Shown: positions 1 to 7,725, counted from the first letter of the stretch. The stretch is DNA of 64,000 bases from Paenibacillus glucanolyticus NBRC 15330 (GCF_004000885.1 NZ_BIMC01000005.1:186001-250000), one strand, 5' to 3'. Made by a program: numbers and translations. The notes: generated by a model from the letters alone, not told the origin.

Positions 1-497
1 TACAGCTTGCCGCCGGCTTTGGCCGTTTCCCGCAGATCAGCGAACATACTTGCGTAAATCGACTGCGTGCGGTAAACGGAACGTCCCAGCTGCTTCTCGG
101 TATCCGGCAAAACCGCAATTTTCAGGTTCCAGTCGGCTGCGTACTTTTTGAACCGCTGGGTGGCCGTCTGCTTCGCCGGGAACAGGTACTCATCCTCTGA
201 TTTGTCCAAATATACCGTACGGTCGTACAGCGTGAGGGTCATTCGCTTCACCCCGTTATTCGAGGTTTCCACTTCCCACACGACAGCCGGGTGCAGCAGG
301 GGGACATAATCCTTCTTGCCGTAAGGAATTCCGCTGATACGGATTGCCATTCCCGGCGAGATCGGCGGCATATCCGGCGTTACGACCAGATTGACGGTCC
401 CCTGATAGGCAACTTGTTCAAGCGAATCCCGCAGATGGATAGCTTCTACTAAGGGAGATAAATCGTACTGATCCTGCAAAATCACCTTGTAACTCAT
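1..497 (-). CDS. xkdQ: PBSX XkdQ/YqbQ-like tail baseplate hub protein, 3' part outside window
   Basis: The reading frame starts at ATG 497 (MSYKVILQDQYDLSPLVEAI) and stays open to the left edge, so only about 165 N-terminal residues are visible. The content (DLSPLVEAIHLRDSLEQVAYQGTV, then a beta-rich segment) fits the XkdQ/YqbQ family of contractile-tail hub proteins, which sit at the tail tip below the tube. Its start overlaps the stop of the LysM gene by four bases (ATGA), the usual translational coupling of this module. The assignment rests on family resemblance plus gene order; the C-terminal part cannot be checked here. Confidence 0.8.
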   Translation of the reverse strand, partial: MSYKVILQDQYDLSPLVEAIHLRDSLEQVAYQGTVNLVVTPDMPPISPGMAIRISGIPYGKKDYVPLLHPAVVWEVETSNNGVKRMTLTLYDRTVYLDKSEDEYLFPAKQTATQRFKKYAADWNLKIAVLPDTEKQLGRSVYRTQSIYASMFADLRETAKAGGKL

Positions 498-1138
498 GAC
501 AACACCAGCTTCTGTCCAGGCTTGATGGCGTTCGGATCTTTACCGATCATCTTCTGGTTCAGCTTGTAGATCTGGTTCCATTTTGAGCTGTCCCCGAGCT
601 CCAGCTTGGCGATTTTGGAGAGTGAGTCCCCTGACTTCACAATGTAGGTTTTGTTCTTTTCCTTCATGTCTGCCCGAGGCTTTTTATTCGCTCCCGCTGC
701 CCCGCTGCTGCCCGCTGTTTTGGCTACCTTCATATCGCTCCAGGTCCGAAGCGTGATATCAAAATACACATCCCCGACCTCGCCGCCACGGAACGTGGAC
801 TGATGGGAAGCAACATACACCGGCACATTCACCGCCGTCTCGGTAATGACGAACTGCAGCGGCGTTTTATACGCCAGAAACTCGTTAAGTTTATTCATCG
901 CGGTTTGGGGTTTAATATGATCCTTCTTATCCCCCTTGCAGAATGCTGCATCATACTCTTGCGGGAAAAATGAAGAAAACGAAATCTCCTTGATCCGATT
1001 GCCCTGGGGAAAATCAAACTCTCCATAGTTAAGAATCGTGGCCGTTTCCAGGCCCTTTTGCCGTGAAATGGTCACCTCTTCGGGATTAACCGGGAATATG
1101 AACGTCATGCCCTTTCCATTCTTCAAAAGAAACTCCAC
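494..1138 (-). CDS. xkdP: PBSX XkdP-like tail protein with C-terminal LysM domain
   Basis: A 214-residue protein. The frame is open further upstream, but GTG at 1138 has an AAGGAGG site about nine bases before it and is the best start. The first ~150 residues form the XkdP-type tail domain (FPVNPEEVTISRQKGLETATI and later FDITLRTW). Residues ~164-213 are one LysM repeat (TYIVKSGDSLSKIAK ... IKPGQKLVL), which in this family is thought to contact peptidoglycan or help connect tail tip and baseplate. It lies between the tape measure and XkdQ genes as in PBSX. A lysine-rich linker (residues ~140-163) joins the two parts. Confidence 0.85.
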   Translation of the reverse strand: MEFLLKNGKGMTFIFPVNPEEVTISRQKGLETATILNYGEFDFPQGNRIKEISFSSFFPQEYDAAFCKGDKKDHIKPQTAMNKLNEFLAYKTPLQFVITETAVNVPVYVASHQSTFRGGEVGDVYFDITLRTWSDMKVAKTAGSSGAAGANKKPRADMKEKNKTYIVKSGDSLSKIAKLELGDSSKWNQIYKLNQKMIGKDPNAIKPGQKLVLS

Positions 1139-1203
1139 CTTGGGCCCCTCCTTTCTGTATGGATGCGTTCCGCCCCTTTCATGCCTGTCATTATCGATTA
1201 TCC

Positions 1204-2937
1204 TCAATAGGCCATAGGGGTCGGCTTCCGGTTCTGCGCCGCCTTGCTGAATTCGGCTCTCAGCCTCTGCCCAATCAGAAGGATCAAGCCTTCGACATCG
1301 ACAGGGTGTTCCTCATGAACCGTAACCTGCACCGCACCTGGAGGAAGATTGTAGTTGACGGTTGTCTCCGTTTTGAAGTCCATCAGCAAGCCGGATATGG
1401 TGCTCATCTGGTCCGGACTAATCTGAACGGACTGCGGGGACGTTGGCTTCCCGGCAAAAGCCTGGTTCTGGGCAGCACTTGCAGGCGGCCCAAAAGTACT
1501 CATGCTTGCAGCATGACTAGGCGGCACATAGGAACCATACATCGGATTCAGAGCTGGGTTCGGCAGCAGCGGCTTGTTGAAATCAGCCGGCGCTGGTTTC
1601 GGAATGATGGGAGCAGGAAGAGCAGCCACGTTGGAATTAGGAGGCGGCGACTTTGGAGCCTCCTTCGGCTTGACTGCTTCCTCGTCTTTTTTTCCAAAGG
1701 AAAACGTCTTGGAGAACCATGCCGATACCTTCTCCTTGCTTTCATTAAACTGTTCGCTGATGCCCGTAATGGCACCGCCTACCTTCTCGCCAACAAAACT
1801 TCCAACGGTGCCGCCGAGCGTCGATCCAATCAAGGTCCCTGCAACCGGGATCACGGAGCCGACTATTCCGCCAATTGTGCTTCCAATGCCGCCGCCAACG
1901 GCAGAGCCCATGGCTTGATTGCGCTCTTTCCCTGGTTTAGCGGTAGCGATTGCGGCCGCATCGGCTATATATCCTAACGGACCAAGGGCCCGTTTACCAA
2001 GACCCTTCATTAAACCGGAGGAAATGCCGCTTGCTCCTATGCCTTTCGTGATATTTGAGGCTGGACTATTTGTGGCGGGAACCATGTTTGCAACGGGACT
2101 GCCGCTGCCCACATCTTTTGCCAAATGTGAGGCGGCATTTCCACCTGCATCTTTAGAGCTTGGAACAATACCACTGTCTCCACCGCCAAAAAGTGCGCTT
2201 CCGCTTTTAATCAGATCTCTTCCTCCGCCAAGAATGCCTGCCCCTGCATTTCCTACGGTTTCCATTAAGTCGCCAGCCGCAGCAATCGTTCTCCAAGTTC
2301 TCCCTTTCCTCTGCCTCTTCCCTCGTTCTGTTCTGGATTCGGTAGTGGTATCCGAATTAGAGTTTCCTTTGTTCGCGTCTGTCGGTTGATTTCCAAGCCA
2401 GGCATCGCCGATCTTTCTCGTTTTGTCCGGCAACTCGCCAAAACTTTTTACCCCGCCGCCCAATGTTTTAGTAGCGCTAAAGAGATCCACCACCTTATCT
2501 AACTGGGATTTCGGCTTTTGCCCACCAGATCCGCCCCCACCTCCAAATTGAAGTGACCCAAGCGCAGCCGTAAGCTGATTCACCGCAACCGTATTTCCTT
2601 GCAGTGCCTTTATCACGGGAGAAAAATCAAGCCCTGATGCCCGTAGATCCATCTTTACACCCGTATCGATCTGCTTCTGCACGTTCAGCTTCACATTGGC
2701 CGAGGCCTGGATCACCTGCGACTTCACCCGCTGCATCTTGGCAAGCAGGTTATCCAGCCCTTTCGAGGCGCTGTCCTTCAGCACGATTTCAGGCGCCATG
2801 CGGGTGCGCCCGATTCGCATGACGCGTCCCTGGATCCGCTCGAAATAACGCTCCATCGCCCGCAGCTCGCGGTTGGCCTTGATCACGTTTTTCGGATCGA
2901 TGACCAGATTCATGCGGTAGTTCATGGCTTCAGCCAT
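1204..2937 (-). CDS. xkdO: Short tail tape measure protein (XkdO position)
   Basis: A 577-residue protein starting at ATG 2937 behind GGAGGTG. The N-terminal ~110 residues are charged and helical (NVIKANRELRAMERYFERIQ). Residues ~320-400 form a Gly/Ala/Val-rich segment with glycine-zipper character (GSAVGGGIGSTIGGIVGSV), typical of the membrane-active part of tape measures. The rest is low-complexity, rich in Ser, Gly, Pro and Ala. It follows the chaperone gene and its frameshift extension, as in PBSX and many tailed phages. From memory, PBSX XkdO is much longer (about 1300 residues); because tape length sets tail length, a short tail is inferred. Confidence 0.8.
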   Translation of the reverse strand: MAEAMNYRMNLVIDPKNVIKANRELRAMERYFERIQGRVMRIGRTRMAPEIVLKDSASKGLDNLLAKMQRVKSQVIQASANVKLNVQKQIDTGVKMDLRASGLDFSPVIKALQGNTVAVNQLTAALGSLQFGGGGGSGGQKPKSQLDKVVDLFSATKTLGGGVKSFGELPDKTRKIGDAWLGNQPTDANKGNSNSDTTTESRTERGKRQRKGRTWRTIAAAGDLMETVGNAGAGILGGGRDLIKSGSALFGGGDSGIVPSSKDAGGNAASHLAKDVGSGSPVANMVPATNSPASNITKGIGASGISSGLMKGLGKRALGPLGYIADAAAIATAKPGKERNQAMGSAVGGGIGSTIGGIVGSVIPVAGTLIGSTLGGTVGSFVGEKVGGAITGISEQFNESKEKVSAWFSKTFSFGKKDEEAVKPKEAPKSPPPNSNVAALPAPIIPKPAPADFNKPLLPNPALNPMYGSYVPPSHAASMSTFGPPASAAQNQAFAGKPTSPQSVQISPDQMSTISGLLMDFKTETTVNYNLPPGAVQVTVHEEHPVDVEGLILLIGQRLRAEFSKAAQNRKPTPMAY

Positions 2938-2954
2938 TTCATTTCACCTCCTGT

Positions 2955-3116
2955 TCACTTCAAGCTCTGACCAGCCATGCCCTCCATCTCCTCCTGGGAG
3001 AAGGCAAGCAGCAGCAGCCGCTCGCCTCGCGGCAGCAGCCAAAAATCTCCGGGACGAAGGTGATGCCGGACCCACAGATGATACAGCATCGTTGTCATTC
3101 CCCCGGAGCCGATCAG
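2955..3116 (-). CDS. -1 frameshift extension of the tail-assembly chaperone (XkzB-like)
   Basis: After the XkdN stop codon the -1 frame is open for 53 codons, from CTG 3116 to TGA 2957-2955, ending 17 bases before the tape measure start. The last codons of XkdN are CTA AAA AAC TGA, which contain the slippery heptamer A AAA AAC at 3122-3116. A -1 slip there would give a fusion of about 197 residues. Long tailed phages make G and GT-type tail chaperones in just this place and way. B. subtilis PBSX annotates a small gene (xkzB) at this position. An in-frame ATG at 3098 could give a free 47-residue product, but it lacks a convincing Shine-Dalgarno site. Confidence 0.75.
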   Translation of the reverse strand: MIGSGGMTTMLYHLWVRHHLRPGDFWLLPRGERLLLLAFSQEEMEGMAGQSLK

Positions 3117-3547
3117 TTTTTTAGGTCAGCAATCTCGACCCCGAAGCCGGACAGTTCCAGCACCTTATCGCCTACGGCATCCAGTTCACCCGCCAGCAGC
3201 ATGCGGCGGACCGCCTGCTCTCCGCCCGACAGCTTCAAGCGGCTGGTAATCCGGGAATCACCCCAGCCGCTAAGCGTCAGACCCTTTACGGACAAGCTGC
3301 TGGTGGCCTCGGAGATCAGCAATGCATTAAAAGTCTCCGTATCCACCTTCTCGTCCACCGCGCCTTTGATCGTCCGGCGGACTGTGCAGCGCTCGCGGAT
3401 GCTGTCCACTTTACTAGAGGTCAAGCCTTGCAGTACCATCTGCATATCCAGCCGCTTAATGCGTACGGTTTCCTCCGGCAGCTTCTCCGCCGCCTCAAAA
3501 AGACCATCCAAAATTTGCTCTTCGCTCATGTTCTCGTTTAAACTCAT
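3113..3547 (-). CDS. xkdN: Tail-assembly chaperone, PBSX XkdN-like
   Basis: A 144-residue protein. ATG 3547 has AAAGGAG eight bases upstream, so it is preferred over upstream in-frame starts. The sequence (MSLNENMSEEQILDGLFEAA ... ISEATSSLSVKGLTLSGWGD) is the XkdN/YqbN type, a phage tail-assembly chaperone that binds the tape measure during tube polymerisation. It ends in a slippery A AAA AAC just before the stop, so a minority of ribosomes should read into the -1 extension. It is separated from the upstream tube gene by an unusual ~590-base non-coding gap. Confidence 0.85.
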   Translation of the reverse strand: MSLNENMSEEQILDGLFEAAEKLPEETVRIKRLDMQMVLQGLTSSKVDSIRERCTVRRTIKGAVDEKVDTETFNALLISEATSSLSVKGLTLSGWGDSRITSRLKLSGGEQAVRRMLLAGELDAVGDKVLELSGFGVEIADLKN

Positions 3548-4134
3548 GCGTCTATCTCCTTTATGAATCAAGTAATCAAATCAAATCGGTGCCCTCAATG
3601 GGGCTGCTGCGCGAGCCAATGTCTGTTCCGATGAAGGATTGAAGGGTACAGTAGTGTACAACTGCTAATAATCCCCTACCTTCAAACGCATGAGGAAATG
3701 GGCAGAACGAATCCGTACATGCAGCCACTCCCTCTATGCTTAACTTCAGCTGTCATAACCAACATAGCATTCATCAAAATCATCCAGCGGCTAGCCACCG
3801 GCTCCCATCGGTAGGAACCCTACTCTTAAAGCGGACCCAGCAGACGCTATTTCGAATAAATGGGTTGTTTTTAGAAACTGAACGGATCCACGATCCGCTA
3901 TTTGCGCGAAAACACAATAAAAGTGCCAATAATAGAACCAATAGCGCATCTCATGTCCGCTAAATCTAAAATTATGGCAATATCCCAAGACATAACGGAA
4001 CCAGAGTCCGCTACTCAAAAGACACAAATAGAAGTACACCCGTAAAGGGGACACGCTGCACTCTGAGAAGCCATTGGCGTCCTAAAACGAACAACCCCCG
4101 ACTTTACATCCTGCACACATCAAGTCTATCCCTC
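3548..4134. other. Non-coding gap inside the tail operon
   Basis: This 587-base stretch separates the tube gene from the chaperone gene, where related phage operons have almost no spacing. It contains the four hairpin-like repeat units at 3831-4015 and AT-rich sequence. An 87-codon minus-strand frame at 3791-4054 has no ribosome binding site and runs through the repeats, so it was not called. I infer a repeat-bearing insertion that leaves the operon readable. Confidence 0.5.
3831..4015. repeat. Four spaced imperfect palindromes with TCCGCT-type arms
   Basis: Four ~22-base units begin at 3831, 3882, 3943 and 3994, spaced 51, 61 and 51 bases. Each has a (G)CGGA/AGCG left arm and a TCCGCT or GACGCT right arm, for example ACGGATCCACGATCCGCT and AACGGAACCAGAGTCCGCT, so each can fold into a small hairpin. 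The spacers are AT-rich and unrelated. The units resemble an intergenic repeat I associate with Paenibacillus genomes, but that link is memory-based and not checked. Confidence 0.55.
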
Positions 4135-4542
4135 TTAATCCCCCTGAATCGGATCCAGCAGCTCATACCCCTCGAAGGTGAAGGAAGTTTCTTCCTGCAC
4201 TTCCTCACCCGCTGTCCAGTTGGCCAGCTGGATTTTGTCCGGCATGCAGCGGATCAGGCGAACGCGCTCATGACCGTAGGATTCGGGATCATCCAGCTTG
4301 GAGATGATATCGAATTTGGTGAAGCCGCGGGAGATCATATCGGAGGTGACCTTGTAGCCGGTCATCGTGCCTGTCCCTTTTTTGCTGCCGTTCTTGTGCA
4401 CCGTCCAGTCGTTGCCGACCAGCTTCAGCTCGCGCTTCTCCAATTCCACGCTGGCTTCCAGCTTGTTAATATGCGTCTGCCATACCCCGTCAATATACGC
4501 CTGGCCGTATGTCCCCATAATGACTCTTGAAGCATCCAACAT
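4135..4542 (-). CDS. xkdM: Contractile tail tube protein, PBSX XkdM-like
   Basis: A 135-residue protein starting at ATG 4542 behind GAGGAGG. The sequence (MLDASRVIMGTYGQAYIDGV, KLEASVELEKRELKLVGNDW, GTGTMTGYKVTSDMISRGF) is the XkdM family, which forms the inner tube of the contractile tail through which the tape measure passes. Its place right after the sheath gene is the standard order. The length is close to the family norm (about 147 in PBSX), and nothing appears truncated. Confidence 0.9.
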   Translation of the reverse strand: MLDASRVIMGTYGQAYIDGVWQTHINKLEASVELEKRELKLVGNDWTVHKNGSKKGTGTMTGYKVTSDMISRGFTKFDIISKLDDPESYGHERVRLIRCMPDKIQLANWTAGEEVQEETSFTFEGYELLDPIQGD

Positions 4543-4635
4543 GTTAAGTTCCTCCTCGAATGGTTAGGTTTTAATCAAACAAAGCCCTCTTCGGGCAGTT
4601 CGTGGTATCATAAATACGCTGATCGGGCGTCCCAT

Positions 4636-6102
4636 TTATTGCACGTAGAATGTTCCAAACAGCTGCTCCATCACGTCGGTCAGCTTCACGTTCCACTGCA
4701 GGAAGACCTGATCGGGTTCCGGCGTGTTCACGACGGAATCGCCATAATAGGACGGATCGAGAATGACGTCATAGCCATCAGGCTCAATGACATTGCTGAG
4801 CGACAACGAAGCGAGATATTCCTTCACGGCGCCAATCAATGCGAGTCGGCCTTCCTCCGTGTTGTTTACCTTGCCGATGTAGGTTTGTTCGGCAGCCAGC
4901 TGCAAATCCGCATGGATCGCATCCATGACGCGGATCGAACGGATTTTTTTCCAGGCATTGTTTTGAACTTCTGCCGGACTCACCAGTGTGTTGATTCCGC
5001 GCAGCGCCTTTACCTGGCGTCCGTCATAGAAGAGCACGAACACACCGCTGCGTACGGCCAGCTCCTGCTCGGAGCGTGTCCAGCGCCGGGTCACATCCTC
5101 AAAAGGCGTTACCGCGTATGTAGCGGATTGATTCAAGCGTTGGCCGGCAATGAGCCCGGCTACATAAGCAGCGGTTTGGGCGGAACTGTAGTTCACGCCG
5201 GACAGACGCACGCCCGAACCGACATTGATAATCCCTTCGTGGTTCAATGCAAGCGAACGATCTGCCGCCAGTTTTGCTGCATCCTTGGAGGTGTCGTCCG
5301 CAGCGCTCCCTCCGAACACCGCCAGCACGCCGCGTCCCTCTTGGCGGAGGCGCTTCACCCAAGCGGCAAAGCTTTGCAGCAGAGCCATATCGGCCGCATA
5401 ATCCAGTGCCAGCACGTTGAACTCCTGACCTTCGACCGCATCCTGCATCTCGATGTAATCCGCGTTGGTCAGGCTGCCGTTGCCGCTCTTGCCTCCGGAC
5501 AGCATGGCACCGCTCACATCGGCGGGAATACCGGCAGCATCCAGCGCTGCAGCCGTTACCCAGAGATTCGCGTCATCCGCATTGATCTGAGCCGCAATCG
5601 AAGCGGCTGAACCGTCTTCACTTGTGTAAGAACCCAGCAGCTTGGCGCCTTCATAGAGGCGAAGTTCCCGGGCTGCCGGATCAATCAGCGACGGCTGAAC
5701 GCTGACCGAGAAGCCGTTGCCCCGGCTGCCCGGGTATTTAGCCGTGAGCTTCAGCACATCGGATGGCGTGGCCTCCGCATTTTGAAGCGTAACAGTTGCC
5801 GCGGCTGCTGTGTTATCTGCCAGGCGATAAGCCAGCAGCTTCTTCGGACCGCCGAGCAAGGCCAGGTAAAGCGTCTCGTAGGCCGTTGCCCCGTCCTGGT
5901 TATCCACAGAATACAGGTCGGCAATCGCAGACTCGCTTCCGATTTCTACGAATTCGCGCACCGGTCCCCAATTGGCCTTGACCGGCACAACGACCGTACC
6001 TCGGGCTCCGCCCTGGATCGCCGAAGCGGCCGCCGCCTTGAAATTCATATACAACCCCGGCAATACCGGTTTATTTGTACTTTCCCATGTTCCACCCGCC
6101 AT
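4636..6102 (-). CDS. xkdK: Contractile tail sheath protein, PBSX XkdK-like
   Basis: A 488-residue protein with an AAGGTGG site before ATG 6102 and only two bases after the preceding stop. It has the tail-sheath layout: an N-terminal domain (PVLPGLYMNFKAAAASAIQG, GTVVVPVKANWGP), a variable middle region, and a conserved C-terminal domain (RSIRVMDAIHADLQLAAEQT, LDPSYYGDSVV, KLTDVMEQLFGTFYV). The sheath surrounds the tube and contracts to drive it into a target cell. Its presence shows the particle is of the contractile type. The full length seen argues against random decay of the structural genes. Confidence 0.93.
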   Translation of the reverse strand: MAGGTWESTNKPVLPGLYMNFKAAAASAIQGGARGTVVVPVKANWGPVREFVEIGSESAIADLYSVDNQDGATAYETLYLALLGGPKKLLAYRLADNTAAAATVTLQNAEATPSDVLKLTAKYPGSRGNGFSVSVQPSLIDPAARELRLYEGAKLLGSYTSEDGSAASIAAQINADDANLWVTAAALDAAGIPADVSGAMLSGGKSGNGSLTNADYIEMQDAVEGQEFNVLALDYAADMALLQSFAAWVKRLRQEGRGVLAVFGGSAADDTSKDAAKLAADRSLALNHEGIINVGSGVRLSGVNYSSAQTAAYVAGLIAGQRLNQSATYAVTPFEDVTRRWTRSEQELAVRSGVFVLFYDGRQVKALRGINTLVSPAEVQNNAWKKIRSIRVMDAIHADLQLAAEQTYIGKVNNTEEGRLALIGAVKEYLASLSLSNVIEPDGYDVILDPSYYGDSVVNTPEPDQVFLQWNVKLTDVMEQLFGTFYVQ

Positions 6103-6104
6103 GA

Positions 6105-6314
6105 TTAGACCACCTTCGCTTTCATAAATTGTTGGATTTTTTCTTTGACCTCGGCTACCGTGAACAACGCTCCGTCAATTCCATACATGGCGCCTGCGAG
6201 CACTTCCGTCCGAACCTCGAACAATTCCTTGGCGTGTGCTTTAAGCTCTGCAAGTGCATATCGCGGAGCGCTGCTGCTCTGGGCTTCCGCCTTGTTTGTT
6301 TTTTTCACAGCCAT
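6105..6314 (-). CDS. Small protein preceding the tail sheath (XkzA position)
   Basis: A 69-residue charged protein with ATG 6314 five bases after AGGTGG; an in-frame GTG at 6323 is an alternative. The C-terminal half (ELFEVRTEVLAGAMYGIDGA, TVAEVKEKIQQFMKAKVV) is predicted helical. Many PBSX-like tail modules carry a small gene between the tail completion gene and the sheath, and B. subtilis xkzA lies there. No function is known to me. It is tightly packed between its neighbours, so it is very likely a real translated gene. Confidence 0.65.
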   Translation of the reverse strand: MAVKKTNKAEAQSSSAPRYALAELKAHAKELFEVRTEVLAGAMYGIDGALFTVAEVKEKIQQFMKAKVV

Positions 6315-6324
6315 TGTGGCCACC

Positions 6325-7164
6325 TCACTTTAAAATAGGTTGAATGTTAACGCGCCTGATCAAGGCTGCTTCTTCCGGTGAACGCAGCTTCCGCTGCGCC
6401 AGGGTCAGCTTCAGCTGTCCGTCGAGAATGGGATCGGCTTGCATATCGCTCGCAATCTCAACCACCGATGCATAGCGGCGGTTCTGTGAATCCAGCAGCA
6501 GCTGAACCTGGGTGCCCAGCTCCTCCACAAGCCTTACAGTGGTGAGTTGCTCGCTTCCGGAATCCAGAGCGGCGATGTGCCCGGTGAAGGTTTTGCGGAC
6601 CTCAACCATCGAAGCACCCGCCATTCGGGTCTCACAACCCGTCATCCGCCATAACATGGCGCAATCGTCCCGCCCTGCCGGCCATGCCGTGTGGTAGATG
6701 CTCCAGGAATTGCCCAGCACATCTCCCGTCCAGGCTGCCAGCGCACTCAGCCATTCGTCAGGCTGTCCGGTGAAACCGGCTCCTGAAAGCTCCGGCACAT
6801 AGACACCGAATCGCATGATTCGGATCATTTTGCCTGTGGATGGATCGAACTTGTCGGCTTCCGGCACACCCAAATAATGCAGCTTGAAGCTGTTCCCATC
6901 TGCTCCGGTAACCCGCTTGCGGTGAAGTCCCGGAATTAATTGATTCGCCCAGCGATCCAGCTGCAGCAATTCGGTAGGATTCGCATACAGCTTCAAGCGA
7001 ACCACCTGCCGGTACCCCGCCCATGAGGATTTCCATACGTCCTCACCGAGCGTGATGGCCGCAAAAAGAGGCTCAACGGCCCCATCCGGAGGGTATACAT
7101 CATACACGCGGCCTTCAAGCTCCGGAATGATGCCTACAACGGCCTGCCTGACCGCCCCTCTCAT
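6325..7164 (-). CDS. Tail completion/terminator candidate, two domains
   Basis: A 279-residue protein directly upstream of the sheath module, where PBSX-like phages place tail-completion proteins (XkdI/XkdJ region). Residues ~1-130 (YDVYPPDGAVEPLFAAITLG, QVVRLKLYANPTELLQLDRW) and ~140-279 (SIYHTAWPAGRDDCAMLWRM, LKLTLAQRKL) look like two separate beta-rich units, each about the size of a phage tail terminator. A fusion of two completion proteins is therefore possible. Its ATG overlaps the stop of a 24-codon upstream frame. The assignment rests mainly on position. Confidence 0.5.
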   Translation of the reverse strand: MRGAVRQAVVGIIPELEGRVYDVYPPDGAVEPLFAAITLGEDVWKSSWAGYRQVVRLKLYANPTELLQLDRWANQLIPGLHRKRVTGADGNSFKLHYLGVPEADKFDPSTGKMIRIMRFGVYVPELSGAGFTGQPDEWLSALAAWTGDVLGNSWSIYHTAWPAGRDDCAMLWRMTGCETRMAGASMVEVRKTFTGHIAALDSGSEQLTTVRLVEELGTQVQLLLDSQNRRYASVVEIASDMQADPILDGQLKLTLAQRKLRSPEEAALIRRVNIQPILK

Positions 7165-7235
7165 TCCGCAGATTGCCGGACGGCTTCCGCTCGTTCATCG
7201 GACAGGCAGCTTGTCACTACGATCACATTGTGCAA
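7161..7235 (-). CDS. Possible 24-residue leader peptide coupled to the tail operon
   Basis: An AAAGGAGG site at 7250-7243 lies seven bases before TTG 7235 (or four before GTG 7238). The frame reads MHNVIVVTSCLSDERAEAVR and ends SAE at a TGA that overlaps the ATG of the next gene (ATGA). The strong ribosome binding site has no other gene to serve at suitable distance, which supports translation. It may only couple ribosomes into the tail gene. No homologue is recognised. Confidence 0.4.
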   Translation of the reverse strand: MHNVIVVTSCLSDERAEAVRQSAE

Positions 7236-7298
7236 CACGGCCCCTCCTTTCTGTTCATATAGGGATCGAAAATGAAGCAATCGAAACTCATCCGAAAG

Positions 7299-7325
7299 CA
7301 AAAAACCGGTCCTCTACAAGGCCGG
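7299..7325 (-). terminator. Terminator-like hairpin in the tail-operon leader
   Basis: Read on the minus strand, CCGGCCT and AGGACCGG can pair around a TGTAG loop, followed by six Ts. It lies between the LexA-type box and the first tail genes, so a transcript from there would have to read through it. It could serve as an attenuator, or the tail operon may have its own promoter downstream. Confidence 0.5.
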
Positions 7326-7467
7326 CCTACATCTACACGATGCGTGTTCGGTATGCTCTTTTGCTTCATTCCCGATAATACAATCTTACACCCCTAAATC
7401 GGATACGCTGACGTATCGTTGGACGGTTAAAGCGGAACTTAAAGTGGATTGTCGGCGGAAAAAAGTA

Positions 7468-7481
7468 AGAACGTTTGTTCG
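7468..7481 (-). promoter_or_regulatory. LexA (SOS) box candidate upstream of the tail operon
   Basis: The minus strand reads CGAACAAACGTTCT. It matches the Bacillus LexA/DinR consensus CGAACRNRYGTTCG at 13 of 14 positions, including both GAAC/GTTC half sites. It lies about 230 bases upstream of the first tail reading frame and next to an AT-rich promoter-like patch (TTATACAAT). PBSX and many tailocins are induced by DNA damage, which agrees. Confidence 0.6.
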
Positions 7482-7548
7482 TATTTATTGTATAATCCAC
7501 AACCTCCTTTGAGTTCTAACATCATGGTAAACTGCACACATCTTGAAA

Positions 7549-7583
7549 CAAAAAAACCGAAGCGCCTATTAGAGGTCTCCGGT
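7549..7583 (-). terminator. Terminator after the ArpU-type gene
   Basis: On the minus strand ACCGGAG pairs with CTTCGGT (one G-T pair), with a small CCT/AGG inner hairpin, followed by seven Ts. It is about 120 bases downstream of the regulator stop codon, after the tandem repeats. Confidence 0.65.
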
Positions 7584-7604
7584 TATCGTTTGCCTGGATC
7601 CATT

Positions 7605-7725
7605 AGCTGAGCGTGTATCAGCTCAAACTTCCATGTGCTTTTCTAGCTGGGCATGTACCAGCTTTAAACTTCCATATGCTGTTCTAGCTGGACATGTATC
7701 AGCTCAGCTCCGTGTGCTTTTCATG
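7605..7725. repeat. Three tandem ~40-base repeats with AGCTG...CAGCT arms
   Basis: Copies begin at 7605, 7645 and 7686 (period 40-41). Each starts with an AGCTG(G/A)(G/A)C(G/A)TGTA(T/C)CAGCT stem-loop, followed by a similar tail (CTTCCAT[G/A]TGCT[T/G]TTCT in the first two; the third diverges). The third copy overlaps the last codons of the ArpU-type gene, so all lie in its 3' untranslated region, before the terminator. Too few copies and no unique spacers, so not a CRISPR array. Confidence 0.7.

Larger units (their letters stand above)
7236..7703. other. Leader/intergenic region between the ArpU gene and the tail operon
   Basis: The region holds, in minus-strand order: part of a triplicated ~40-base repeat, a terminator at 7549-7583, a TATAAT-like AT-rich patch with a LexA-type box at 7469-7480, a second terminator-like hairpin at 7299-7325, and the ribosome binding site for the leader peptide. 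No further gene was found. The layout fits a regulated late-operon leader. Confidence 0.5.

Noticed and set aside
1159..1977. 272-codon plus-strand frame opposite the tape measure gene
   Set aside because: Antisense to an intact tail gene, with repetitive basic composition and no ribosome binding site; a codon-usage shadow.
3791..4054. 87-codon minus-strand frame in the tail-operon gap
   Set aside because: Runs through the hairpin repeats, has no Shine-Dalgarno site and no family resemblance.
7605..7725. Possible CRISPR array
   Set aside because: Only three copies, nearly contiguous, no constant-length unique spacers and no cas genes; tandem repeat instead.
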